From Roseovarius sp. EL26 (GTDB taxonomy: Bacteria; Pseudomonadota; Alphaproteobacteria; Rhodobacterales; Rhodobacteraceae), in contig NZ_OUMZ01000005.1 of the NCBI RefSeq assembly GCF_900327775.1, forward strand, positions 372,001 to 436,000: a DNA stretch of 64,000 nt, read 5' to 3'. Below are positions 17,502 through 26,501 of this stretch, piece by piece (position 1 is the stretch's first letter; the number at the start of each line of letters is the position of its first letter). A program made the position numbers and the translations under genes. The notes below the pieces were generated by a model. It searched no databases. It saw nothing but the letters and a program-made list of their open reading frames with translations, and was not told the origin of the DNA.

Positions 17502-18167
17502 ATGGCAACTATACATGTCGGTGATAATTTGCGGCTCGTACTTGGACGCGCGTATTGTCATAATTTTGATACGAATCCGCTCTACCCTGCGATTGTGAAA
17601 GAACAAACTGTCATCCAATCGTCGAAGCTGCGCGTCGTCAGCGTGCACATCATGTGGGTCGGCTTCGGACTGGTGTGGCCAATACTTTATATTTTTGCAA
17701 TTCACCCGGCCAATCATATCGTGACATTTTTCAAAGCGTTTTTTGCTCTTTGCGCTTTGATGAGTGGTACTTTTGCAATAGGCGAAGCCCGAAAAACCTG
17801 GCGTATTCTCAACACACCGGGCGATTGGAAAGCCACAATCGGTGCAGGCAGGTTGATTTGGGACGTGGCCATACCTTGCAAAAATCTACCGATGGACATC
17901 GCACTCGACCATGTTGCGAAGGCAACATCGTTGAAAGTCAGCCGAACAGGCACCGATAGCGATGGCGAGTATACTGAAACCAGCGAATACTTCGAACTTC
18001 ACCTGACCGACGACCGTGTCCTGAACTTTGATCGCGAAGCTGCAGGCATTAGCCCCCACCGGGTATTTTTGGCGCTTGCTGATCACGGCATCCGTTATGA
18101 ACGGTGGTCGCAGGATCGGACCAAAGATAGCGTTGATAAATCAAGGATATTTCAGCGCACTTATTGA
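17502..18167 (+). CDS. Unknown membrane protein
   Basis: 221 residues; not recognised. Two hydrophobic segments (about residues 45-67 and 75-92) split a short N-terminal part from a soluble C-terminal domain of some 120 residues. The C-terminal domain is polar with pairs of acidic residues and looks like mixed alpha/beta. No clear Shine-Dalgarno at the ATG, so the start is uncertain. It converges on a DUF3592-like gene that is also a two-segment membrane protein; the pair may have come together, but nothing shows a shared function. Confidence 0.6.
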   Translation: MATIHVGDNLRLVLGRAYCHNFDTNPLYPAIVKEQTVIQSSKLRVVSVHIMWVGFGLVWPILYIFAIHPANHIVTFFKAFFALCALMSGTFAIGEARKTWRILNTPGDWKATIGAGRLIWDVAIPCKNLPMDIALDHVAKATSLKVSRTGTDSDGEYTETSEYFELHLTDDRVLNFDREAAGISPHRVFLALADHGIRYERWSQDRTKDSVDKSRIFQRTY

Positions 18168-18200
18168 GATTTCCCAGTCAGACCTTTGAGTTCCGTCAAG

Positions 18201-18659
18201 CTAAAGCGCAAACCACAACACAATCACCACGATGGTGATGAGCACGAACACGCCTATGATTCCGATCAATGTGGGTAAGATCAGGTAGGATTTATGAGGC
18301 CGGGCCGGGTTGTAGAATACGGTAACGTGGTTGCCTCCATGCCTTTGGATGCCACCCTTTTGCCATTCCGCCATTCTGGTTCCGGTGGCATGAACGATGA
18401 ACGGGCTCAGCCGCTTTCCGGTATAGGGTGTGCTGTCGACGGAATATTCGTAGCGCACGCGTGCTGCGTGCATTCTATCGCTGCCACTTCCAAAGCTTGA
18501 AACCCCGTCTTCCGTGAGTATTCCTGTGGTGTGCGGCCAGCGGCGCACGCGGAGGCATCCGATGATGCTAATGATGCCCATGAGCAGAACGTAGGCAATA
18601 CATGTGGACAGCACCGCGTAGCGTTCCCCGCTGAGTAAGTCAGTCCAGAATATTTCCAT
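18201..18659 (-). CDS. DUF3592-like membrane protein
   Basis: 152 residues from the ATG at 18659; an upstream ATG at 18731 would add 24 residues with no obvious signal. Layout matches DUF3592: a transmembrane segment (about residues 12-35), an extracytoplasmic beta-rich part with RYEYSVDSTPYTGKRLSP and HVTVFYNPARPHKSYL, then a second transmembrane segment at the C-terminus. Function of the family is unknown. Convergent with the unknown membrane gene at 17502. Confidence 0.7.
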   Translation of the reverse strand: MEIFWTDLLSGERYAVLSTCIAYVLLMGIISIIGCLRVRRWPHTTGILTEDGVSSFGSGSDRMHAARVRYEYSVDSTPYTGKRLSPFIVHATGTRMAEWQKGGIQRHGGNHVTVFYNPARPHKSYLILPTLIGIIGVFVLITIVVIVLWFAL

Positions 18660-18944
18660 ATCGTAAGTTAACGTAAATGAGTTTGGGCTGAAACAGACAA
18701 TCCGGCCATTGTCCCAAGCTGGACCACCCAATTCTTTGTCGAATCCGACTCGTCAATCCTGTTGCCATGCTACAGATACTGGGTAAAACCGCCGAAAAGC
18801 GGTCGTTCGAGCAACTGCAGCGAAAGTCTGTTGCGTCCGCTGTGTCGCCATTCGCAGCAAGATGTACGGCGATCGGGCGGAAATAGGCTCCGAGCGACCT
18901 TGGCGGTCAATTAAGGGGATACGAAGTGGCCGTGCTAAAACAGC

Positions 18945-20699
18945 TTACTCTTCCCAGCAGCTAACAAGAACCGTGATGTTACTCGCTTGATCGGTCAGTT
19001 GTTCGGCAGGCAGCGCACCGTTTTTTGTGGTCGTTTCTGCAGAGATGCCCGCATTCGACAAGAATGCCTGAACCGTTTGTGCATCGGTGGCAAAACTGAC
19101 ACCTTTGGGCAGTTGTTTACCCGTTGTGAGTTGAGGCAATAGCATGCCGACGACGCCTCCTCCGGCATCTAGGACAGGCCCACCTGCGTCACCTTCAAGG
19201 GCGGCCAATGCTAGACGGTTGATATGGGTTTCACCATTCAGGCCTTTGACATCAGCCAGTTGGCCGAATGTCATCGTTGGTGCGCCCAAAACACCGCCGT
19301 AGGAATAGCCGGCGACAGCAATATCAGATTGTAGACGTGGCACATCTTGCTGGAACGCTGCATAGGCGCGCGGTGCGAGGGTCTCAGTCGGGCGCAGGGT
19401 TGCCAAACCCAGCTCAGCATCATGAGCGACAAGTTCTGCGGTGTAATCATTATCAATCGTCAGGCGGCTGCAGCCGTTGGAAAATTCGGCACTGGTCAGG
19501 ACCGTGCCGCTGTCGTTGACATAAAAGCCAGAGCGGGAAAAGGCGGGCTTGCGAATTTTGAGGCCGGAAATCAGATCTATATTTTGCGCTTCTTCATAGC
19601 CTGCGGCAGGGTCAAGAATGCCGTCGATGCGTTTGAAGCTGTCTTGCATGATACCCAAAAGGCGGGCACGGCGTTCTTCATCGCCTGCGGGCCAGATCAA
19701 AGTGAACCCTTTGATCTCTCCGTCTTTAAGCCAGGCCTGCGTATGCGAGATTGCAAAGGCGCTTTCACCTATCAAGGTGAAGCTGTCTTTGTTCAAAGCG
19801 CGAGGCCCATCTCCGGGCACGATTTCCAGCGTTTGCATAATATCATATAGCCCGGACAAGGTGGTGCGGTCACCGGTCTGGCTGATCAGAAGAATGCGCG
19901 CGTCGATGTCACCTTTGGGGCCATAATGCGCAAAAGGTGGATCGTATTTCGTTAACTCTACCACTCCCAGAGGTAACTCAATCTCGATTCCGGTTTCTGT
20001 GTTCTGGACGGGTTGTAGATCAAGCCCCTCAAGTACGGCGTAATATTGGCCGAGCAGCTCAGCGCGTTGGCCGGTGGTCATGATACCTGTAGCATCATAG
20101 CCACTGGCCTCTTGCCAGCGGGCCATTGATCCACGGGTGCCCCGGCCAAAGGCCGCGTCGACAGTGCCGCCATAGAACCCGGCCCATTTCAACGCGGTTT
20201 GCAGCTCAGCGCGATCTTCGCGTGTCAGGCGTTGTTCCGCGACACGGGCCTGTGCCGGTGTTTCATCGGCTTGTTGCGGTTCCGGCAAGATGATCTCGGC
20301 GGTGTTATCTGGTAGTTGGGTGACGATACCAATCTCAGGGATGGGCTCGATCACCGGCTGGTTCAGCGCGTTCGACCCAACGGGCCAGAACTGGCGCTGA
20401 TAATCTGAGCTGCGGGCAATGTAGCTGTCGCCCGGAATGACCCTATCGGCACGTAAACGGCGCAAGATCTGCTGAGCGTCATCCGCATCATAAGGGCCAA
20501 GCGCGATTCCATACCAGCCATTGCCAAGAGCAAAGCCATTAAGGTCCTGCAGTTGGGTGGCATAGGCGCGAATGCGTTCATTGGCTTTAAGTAGGCTGGG
20601 CTGCGCTTCGATCTGAATCCAAGACGGACCCTGTTGTGCCCATGCCAGCGGGATCGCAAGAAAGAGGGTCACCACAAAGGAAAATATAATACGCAACAT
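18945..20699 (-). CDS. Exported SPOR / peptidoglycan-binding / trypsin-fold protein lacking the protease triad
   Basis: 584 residues. Signal peptide at the start (cleavage after AWAQ). Next an SPOR-like region (about 30-105), a peptidoglycan-binding domain (about 157-215, with LQTALKWAGFYGGTVDAAFG then GTRGSMARWQ) and a C-terminal trypsin-like beta barrel (about 385-550). In that barrel the three places of the catalytic triad are changed: the His site (T-A/N-H) reads LTSAEF, the Asp site reads ELGLATL, and the nucleophile motif G[N/D]SGGP reads GDAGGPV. So the domain is probably inactive and may bind peptides or a partner in the periplasm or at the septum (inference). Annotators would call it a serine protease. 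Confidence 0.8.
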   Translation of the reverse strand: MLRIIFSFVVTLFLAIPLAWAQQGPSWIQIEAQPSLLKANERIRAYATQLQDLNGFALGNGWYGIALGPYDADDAQQILRRLRADRVIPGDSYIARSSDYQRQFWPVGSNALNQPVIEPIPEIGIVTQLPDNTAEIILPEPQQADETPAQARVAEQRLTREDRAELQTALKWAGFYGGTVDAAFGRGTRGSMARWQEASGYDATGIMTTGQRAELLGQYYAVLEGLDLQPVQNTETGIEIELPLGVVELTKYDPPFAHYGPKGDIDARILLISQTGDRTTLSGLYDIMQTLEIVPGDGPRALNKDSFTLIGESAFAISHTQAWLKDGEIKGFTLIWPAGDEERRARLLGIMQDSFKRIDGILDPAAGYEEAQNIDLISGLKIRKPAFSRSGFYVNDSGTVLTSAEFSNGCSRLTIDNDYTAELVAHDAELGLATLRPTETLAPRAYAAFQQDVPRLQSDIAVAGYSYGGVLGAPTMTFGQLADVKGLNGETHINRLALAALEGDAGGPVLDAGGGVVGMLLPQLTTGKQLPKGVSFATDAQTVQAFLSNAGISAETTTKNGALPAEQLTDQASNITVLVSCWEE

Positions 20700-20898
20700 G
20701 TTTGGGCCTTTGCCAGTGATTTGGATCTTAATGAACGGTCGTTGTGCTATTTGGGACCTTGTATCAAATCCACAGCTGGGTGCAGCAAAAATATACAGGA
20801 ATTATAAAGGCCGTCGCAATTGACCCCCGGCACCTGCGGACGTAGGTAAGGGCGGCAATTTCACGGGCTATGCCTGAGTAAAAAAGGTAGCGGTAAAT

Positions 20899-21831
20899 AT
20901 GGCGGATAAAACCGGTAAACCTCGCAGTTTTCAGGAAATCATCCTGCGGCTTCAGAATTACTGGGCGCAGCAGGGCTGCGCGGTAATGCAGCCCTATGAC
21001 ATGGAGGTTGGTGCTGGCACCTTTCACCCGGCCACCACGCTGCGTTCTTTGGGGTCCAAGGCGTGGGCCGCGGCCTATGTGCAGCCGTCGCGCCGACCGA
21101 CCGATGGGCGTTATGGTGAAAACCCGAACCGGATGCAGCACTATTACCAGTATCAAGTGCTGATCAAACCCAGCCCCCCCAATCTGCAGGCGCTTTATTT
21201 GGGTTCGCTTGAGGCAATTGGCGTGGATATGGACCTGCATGACATTCGCTTTGTCGAGGACGACTGGGAAAGCCCCACGTTGGGTGCATGGGGTCTGGGA
21301 TGGGAGGTCTGGTGTGACGGCATGGAAGTCAGCCAGTTCACCTATTTCCAACAGGTTGGCGGGCATGACTGCCACCCGGTATCAGGCGAGTTGACCTATG
21401 GTCTGGAGCGTCTGGCGATGTATGTTTTGGGCGTTGATCACGTTATGGATATGCCGTTCAATGACCCTGATGCGCCGATCCAGCTGACCTATGGCGATGT
21501 ATTTTGTCAAACCGAGCAGGAATACAGTCGCTGGAACTTTGACGTGGCCAACACCGAAGTGTTGCTGCGACACTTTGAAGAGGCTGAAGCCGAGTGCGAG
21601 GCTATCTTGTCGCAGGATTATGATGACCCCAAAACCGGCAAACGCATTATCATGGCGCACCCGGCCTATGACCAGTGCATCAAGGCCAGCCATATGTTCA
21701 ACCTGCTGGATGCGCGCGGGGTGATTTCAGTTACTGAACGTCAGGCCTATATTGGCCGGGTGCGGGCACTGGCCAAGAAATGCGCCGATGCCTTTGTTCT
21801 GACCGAAGCCGGAGGCTATGCCTCGACATGA
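20899..21831 (+). CDS. glyQ: Glycyl-tRNA synthetase alpha subunit
   Basis: Catalytic class II subunit of the alpha2beta2 glycyl-tRNA synthetase. 310 residues. Motifs: [20 protein letters not shown] near the N-terminus, [31 protein letters not shown] (class II motif 2 area) and [20 protein letters not shown] (motif 3). It needs GlyS, which is encoded 2.5 kb downstream after three other genes. Its stop overlaps the next start by 4 bases (ATGA). Confidence 0.97.
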   Translation: MADKTGKPRSFQEIILRLQNYWAQQGCAVMQPYDMEVGAGTFHPATTLRSLGSKAWAAAYVQPSRRPTDGRYGENPNRMQHYYQYQVLIKPSPPNLQALYLGSLEAIGVDMDLHDIRFVEDDWESPTLGAWGLGWEVWCDGMEVSQFTYFQQVGGHDCHPVSGELTYGLERLAMYVLGVDHVMDMPFNDPDAPIQLTYGDVFCQTEQEYSRWNFDVANTEVLLRHFEEAEAECEAILSQDYDDPKTGKRIIMAHPAYDQCIKASHMFNLLDARGVISVTERQAYIGRVRALAKKCADAFVLTEAGGYAST

Positions 21832-22547
21832 CTGAAGACGTCCCCAAAGACCCTGATGCCGATCTCGCAGCGGAGCTTGCAAAATTGCAGGGCGACGTGA
21901 AAAAAATGAAGCGCCGCGAAAACCGTAATTTACGGCACGCGCGGGCGCATGGTTTTTTGGATGGCGTGCTGGCATTTCTCAAGCCTGGGGATATCGTTAT
22001 TGATTGCGGTGCTAATGTTGGAGAGGTGTCAGAACAATTGTCGGCAACCGGAGCTGAGGTTCTGGCATTTGAACCCGATCCATACGCTTTTGGAAAGCTG
22101 CAGGCACGATTTGCCGATGCAAAAAATGTTAAGCTGTTTCAAAAAGCAGTGGCTGCATCTGACGGAACTGTTCAGCTTCGGCGGGCAAGTAATTTCGATC
22201 AAAATCCTGATGGGGGTTCTGTCAAAAGTACAATCGTGTCCGGAGGGCGGGGCATTAATGAATCCATGGATGAAAGCATCGCCGTCGAACAGGTGAACTT
22301 TGTGGCGTTGGTCAAAAGTTTAATCGCGGAACGCGGCGAGATCGCGTTGATCAAGATGGATATCGAAGGGGCTGAGCTGGAACTATTGGACGCAATGGAC
22401 GAGGCTGGAGTGTTCGCGTCTGTGCGGTGCACGGTTGTCGAAACGCATGAGCGAAAATTTAAAGAAATGCGCCCGGGATTTCGCGATTTGCGCGCACGTT
22501 TTAGCGAGAAGTATTCCCACACTCATGTAAACTTGGACTGGATATGA
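21828..22547 (+). CDS. FkbM family SAM-dependent methyltransferase
   Basis: 239 residues from the ATG at 21828, overlapping the glyQ stop (ATGA). The N-terminal 40 residues are a charged helix. SAM-binding motif I is [18 protein letters not shown] near residue 55, motif II region [14 protein letters not shown] and a later [17 protein letters not shown] segment, all diagnostic of FkbM-type O-methyltransferases. Substrate unknown. Overlaps the next gene by 4 bases as well, so it belongs to the glyQ-glyS transcription unit. Confidence 0.88.
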   Translation: MTEDVPKDPDADLAAELAKLQGDVKKMKRRENRNLRHARAHGFLDGVLAFLKPGDIVIDCGANVGEVSEQLSATGAEVLAFEPDPYAFGKLQARFADAKNVKLFQKAVAASDGTVQLRRASNFDQNPDGGSVKSTIVSGGRGINESMDESIAVEQVNFVALVKSLIAERGEIALIKMDIEGAELELLDAMDEAGVFASVRCTVVETHERKFKEMRPGFRDLRARFSEKYSHTHVNLDWI

Positions 22548-23086
22548 CTGGAAAAATCCTTGCAGCGGCGATTATGATCACGGCCTTTGTGGCCGGGGTA
22601 TCGATGTATTACCTGCAGGTGTATCATTTTTATGAGCAGGTCGAGGCCAACGGCACGTCGGATGTGCAAATTGCAGCATTGTCGGATGGCGTGCCGCGGG
22701 CTGTGATTTATGATGCCTTTGAGGCTATTGATTCTAACAGCTCTCCGATCCGCTATCGCGCCTGTTTTACAACCGAGTTGACGCGGGCCGAACTGGAACA
22801 ATCCTACATACCGTATCCAGAGGCCGTGCCTTTGACAGCGCCGGGCTGGTTCGATTGTTTCGATGCCAAGGCACTGGGTGCAGCGTTGGAGCAGGGACAG
22901 GCACAGGCCTATCTTGGGGTGAAAGATATCGAATACGGCATCGACCGGATCGTTGCCGTGCATGAAGACGGCCGTGGCTTTGTCTGGCATCAGATTAACC
23001 GCTGTGGCGAGATTGTCTTTGACGGCAACCGCGCGCCCGATGATTGCCCCAAGCCGCCCGCGGCCCTTGGGGGCAGTGATGGCTGA
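22544..23086 (+). CDS. DUF6446-like single-pass membrane protein
   Basis: 180 residues. One N-terminal transmembrane segment (about 5-25) followed by VYHFYEQVEANG and a soluble domain with cysteines at four places (YRACFTT, WFDCFDA, NRCGEIV, PDDCPK), which could form disulfides if it faces the periplasm. From memory this resembles the DUF6446 proteins found beside glyQ in Rhodobacterales; function unknown. Overlaps fkbM by 4 bp and gltS by 8 bp. Confidence 0.75.
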   Translation: MTGKILAAAIMITAFVAGVSMYYLQVYHFYEQVEANGTSDVQIAALSDGVPRAVIYDAFEAIDSNSSPIRYRACFTTELTRAELEQSYIPYPEAVPLTAPGWFDCFDAKALGAALEQGQAQAYLGVKDIEYGIDRIVAVHEDGRGFVWHQINRCGEIVFDGNRAPDDCPKPPAALGGSDG

Positions 23087-24287
23087 CGCGATTGCCGTAT
23101 CGAACTTTGCCACGTTTACATTGGGTATGCTGGTCTATTTTGCCGGGGCAGCGCTGACCCGCCGCCATGCGGTGCTGCGCGAATTTAACATCCCAGAGCC
23201 GGTGGTCGGGGGGATATTCGTTTCGCTGCTGATCTGGGGATTTTACCTGCTGACCGGCAAGGAGATCATTTTCGATTTGACCGTGCGTGACGGTCTGTTG
23301 GTCATGTTCTTTACCACCATCGGGTTGAATGCCCGGTTGTCCGAACTCAAACGTGGTGGCAAGGCGCTGGGTATCCTGTTGGTGCTGACGGTTCTTTACA
23401 TTGTGGTGCAAAACGTGGTGGCCCGGTTTGGCACAAGCCTGTTTGGTTTGCCTGAGCAACTGTCGATCATGCTGGGATCAGCCGCCCTGATCGGTGGACA
23501 CGGCACGGCGATTGCCTGGGGGCCCGAGTTATACGCTCAGTTCGGAATTGAGCAAGGCGCCGAGGTTGGTCTGGCCGCTGCCACTGTTGGGTTGATACTG
23601 GCCGCGCTGATTGGCGGGCCGATTGCGCGGTTCTTGATCAAACGGCATGATCTGAAGCCTGATAATGAGGATGCCGATCCGATTGTCGGGCTTGACTATG
23701 ACGATGCGGGCAGCGTGTCGCTGAACTATGTGGGTTTCATGGTCACGTTGTTGACTATCAATATCACCATCTTTGCCGGGCTGTTCATCAATGAATTTAT
23801 CGAAGACGCCGGTCTGAAACTGCCAAGTTTTGTGCCTTGTATGATCTTGGGCATCGCTGTGGCCAACCTTAAGCCGATCGTGTTGCCACGCACTCCTGCT
23901 GTGGCAGGCACCCCGATGCTGGCGCTGATCTCGGAATTCTCGCTGGCGGTGTTTTTGTCGATGTCACTGATGAGCCTGCAGCTCTGGACACTTGCCGATC
24001 TGGCTGGGCCGCTGTTTGTGGTGTTGGGCATACAGGCGATTGTGGCGGTGCTGTTTTGCATCTTTGTGCTGTTTCCGGCAATGGGCCGCAATTACCGCGC
24101 AGCGGTGTTGGGCGCGGGGTTTGGTGGTTTTGCACTGGGCGCGACGCCGACGGCGATTGCCAATATGACCTCGGTGACCAAACGCTATGGACCGTCACCG
24201 GTTGCCTTTCTGATCCTGCCGCTGGTATCAGCTTTCTTCGTTGATCTGGCAAATGCCGCGATCATCCAATTTTTTCTGTCTATCTAA
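23079..24287 (+). CDS. gltS: Sodium/glutamate symporter
   Basis: 402 residues from the ATG at 23079, as in E. coli GltS (401). About ten to eleven hydrophobic segments in two inverted repeats; motifs EFNIPEPVVGGIFVSL near the N-terminus, GSAALIGGHGTAIAWGPELY in the first half and GAGFGGFALGATPTAIANM in the second match the GltS family exactly in layout. Imports glutamate with sodium through the inner membrane. It sits between the two glycyl-tRNA synthetase subunit genes and overlaps the preceding gene by 8 bp. Confidence 0.92.
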   Translation: MADAIAVSNFATFTLGMLVYFAGAALTRRHAVLREFNIPEPVVGGIFVSLLIWGFYLLTGKEIIFDLTVRDGLLVMFFTTIGLNARLSELKRGGKALGILLVLTVLYIVVQNVVARFGTSLFGLPEQLSIMLGSAALIGGHGTAIAWGPELYAQFGIEQGAEVGLAAATVGLILAALIGGPIARFLIKRHDLKPDNEDADPIVGLDYDDAGSVSLNYVGFMVTLLTINITIFAGLFINEFIEDAGLKLPSFVPCMILGIAVANLKPIVLPRTPAVAGTPMLALISEFSLAVFLSMSLMSLQLWTLADLAGPLFVVLGIQAIVAVLFCIFVLFPAMGRNYRAAVLGAGFGGFALGATPTAIANMTSVTKRYGPSPVAFLILPLVSAFFVDLANAAIIQFFLSI

Positions 24288-24296
24288 AGGTGCAAC

Positions 24297-26501
24297 ATGC
24301 CTGATCTTCTCATTGAACTGTTTTCCGAGGAAATCCCGGCCCGCCTGCAAGGCCGCGCCTGTGAGGACCTGAAAAAGCGTATCACCGATGGCTTGGTTGA
24401 GGCCGGGCTGACCTATGCCGGGGCTGCGGCGTTTTCGACACCGCGGCGTTTGACCCTGACAGTGCAGGGCCTGCTGGCGGAAAGCCCAACCACCAAGGAA
24501 GAACGAAAAGGACCGCGCGTTGATGCGCCAGAAAAAGCCATCGAAGGTTTCTTGCGTGGGGCAGGGGTAAGCCGCGATGATCTGGACGTGCGCGACGAGA
24601 AAAAAGGCCAAGTCTATTTCGCCACCATTACCAAACCGGGACGTGCGGCGTCTGGGATCGTGGCCGAAGTGCTGGAAGACACCATTCGCAATTTCCCATG
24701 GGCCAAATCGATGCGCTGGGGCGCGGGCAGCCTGCGTTGGGTACGGCCCTTGCATTCGATCCTGTGCATTCTGACGGATGACGCGGGCGAGGCCAATGTT
24801 GTGCCGATGGATGTGGATGGGATTGCATCCAGTGACATGACTGAGGGTCACCGGTTTATGGGCAATGGGCGTTTTAGCGTCACGTCATTCGATGATTACC
24901 GCAGCAAATTGAAGGCCGCGCATGTGATGTTGGATACATCCGAGCGGGCCGAGGCGATCTGGCAGGAGGCCTCCAATCTGGCTTTTGCGCAGGGGCTTGA
25001 GATTGTTGATGACAAGGGCCTACTGGCCGAGGTTGCCGGGCTGGTCGAATGGCCGGTGCCGTTAATAGGTAACATTGATGATGAATTCTTGGGCCTGCCG
25101 CCAGAGGTGTTGCAGACCTCGATGAAGGAGCATCAAAAATTCTTCTCGGTCCGCAATCCGAAAACTGAGCGGATCGAAAAATTCATCACCGTGGCCAACC
25201 GGACCACGGCGGACAATGGCGCGACCATTCTGGCGGGTAACCAAAAGGTGCTGGCGGCGCGGTTGGCGGATGCGAAGTTCTTTTGGGAGAACGACATTCG
25301 CGTGGCGGAGGCCGGTGGCCAGCCATGGCTGGACTCGTTGGACAATGTGACCTTTCACAACAAGCTGGGATCGCAAGGTGAGCGCGTGGCGCGGATTGCG
25401 GCGCTGGCGAGGGAACTGGCCCCGGTTGTCGGCGCAGATGCCGATCTGGCCGAGGCGGCGGCGAAATGGGCCAAGGCCGATCTGTCGTCGGAAATGGTGT
25501 ATGAATTCCCTGAACTGCAGGGCCTGATGGGCCGCTACTATGCCGCCCCCGCCGGACATGGGGCCGAGGTGGCAGATGCCGCGCAGGACCACTATTCGCC
25601 GCTTGGGCCATCCGATGATGTGCCCTCGGCGCCTGTATCCGTGGCCGTAGCACTGGCGGATAAGCTGGACACGCTGACCGGGTTCTGGGCGATTGACGAA
25701 AAACCCACCGGATCAAAGGATCCCTTTGCCCTGCGTCGTGCAGCCTTGGGTGTTATCCGGTTGGTGTTGGAGAATGATCTCAGGCTTGGGCTGAAGGAAA
25801 ATTCAGCACAAGCAGCACAGGTTCTGTTGAAACTGGCCGAATGGCAAGCTGCACTGCTTGGGGCGAAAGCAGAGCAGAAAACGGCAACGGGCGAAGAGGC
25901 TGACGCTGCCGCAAAACGCGTGCACGATTTGGCGCATCAGGTTGAGGCGGCGACAGCACTGGTTGCCTCGTTGCCTGCTGATCTCCTCTCCTTCTTCCAT
26001 GACCGTCTCAAGGTCTATCTTCGGGATCAGGGCATTCGGCATGATGTGATCGATGCCTGCCTTGCGATGCCGGGCAATGATGATCTGACGTTGTTGGTGA
26101 AACGGGCGGGGGCGCTGTCGGACTTCTTGAAAACCGATGACGGGGAAAACCTGTTGCAGGGGTATAAGCGCGCCAACAACATCCTGTCGCAGGCTGAAGA
26201 AAAGGATGGCGTTGAATATTCCTATGGTGCCGATCTGAAATACACGGAAGCCGAGGAAGAAAAGGCGTTGTTCAATGCATTGACTGCAGCCGAGGGTACC
26301 ATTGCCACGGCGATGAAGGCGGAAGATTTCGCCGGGGCCATGGTGGGTATGGCCGCACTGCGTGCGCCCATCGATGCGTTTTTCGAGGCGGTACAGATCA
26401 ATACGGACAATGATATCGTGCGCCGTAACCGTCTGAACATGCTCAACCAGATCCGCCAAATCTGTTTGCAGGCGGCGGATCTGACCAAGATCGAAGGTTA
26501 G
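24297..26501 (+). CDS. glyS: Glycyl-tRNA synthetase beta subunit
   Basis: 734 residues, somewhat longer than the roughly 690 of E. coli. Starts with LLIELFSEEIPARLQGRA, the family N-terminus; further PTKEERKGPRVDAPEKA, FVTVANR-like FITVANRTTADNG, DLSSEMVYEFPELQGLMGRY and SVAVALADKLDTLTGFWAID. The extra length comes from an alanine/lysine-rich insert at about residues 510-550 (AEQKTATGEEADAAAKRVHD). Binds the tRNA anticodon end and completes the enzyme with GlyQ. Ends by overlapping the old yellow enzyme gene by 4 bp (convergent). Confidence 0.96.
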   Translation: MPDLLIELFSEEIPARLQGRACEDLKKRITDGLVEAGLTYAGAAAFSTPRRLTLTVQGLLAESPTTKEERKGPRVDAPEKAIEGFLRGAGVSRDDLDVRDEKKGQVYFATITKPGRAASGIVAEVLEDTIRNFPWAKSMRWGAGSLRWVRPLHSILCILTDDAGEANVVPMDVDGIASSDMTEGHRFMGNGRFSVTSFDDYRSKLKAAHVMLDTSERAEAIWQEASNLAFAQGLEIVDDKGLLAEVAGLVEWPVPLIGNIDDEFLGLPPEVLQTSMKEHQKFFSVRNPKTERIEKFITVANRTTADNGATILAGNQKVLAARLADAKFFWENDIRVAEAGGQPWLDSLDNVTFHNKLGSQGERVARIAALARELAPVVGADADLAEAAAKWAKADLSSEMVYEFPELQGLMGRYYAAPAGHGAEVADAAQDHYSPLGPSDDVPSAPVSVAVALADKLDTLTGFWAIDEKPTGSKDPFALRRAALGVIRLVLENDLRLGLKENSAQAAQVLLKLAEWQAALLGAKAEQKTATGEEADAAAKRVHDLAHQVEAATALVASLPADLLSFFHDRLKVYLRDQGIRHDVIDACLAMPGNDDLTLLVKRAGALSDFLKTDDGENLLQGYKRANNILSQAEEKDGVEYSYGADLKYTEAEEEKALFNALTAAEGTIATAMKAEDFAGAMVGMAALRAPIDAFFEAVQINTDNDIVRRNRLNMLNQIRQICLQAADLTKIEG

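Noticed and set aside
18945..20699. Calling this gene an active serine protease
   Set aside because: His, Asp and Ser positions of the triad are all replaced.
20764..21375. A 203-codon - strand frame over glyQ
   Set aside because: Antisense to glyQ; shadow of conserved codons.
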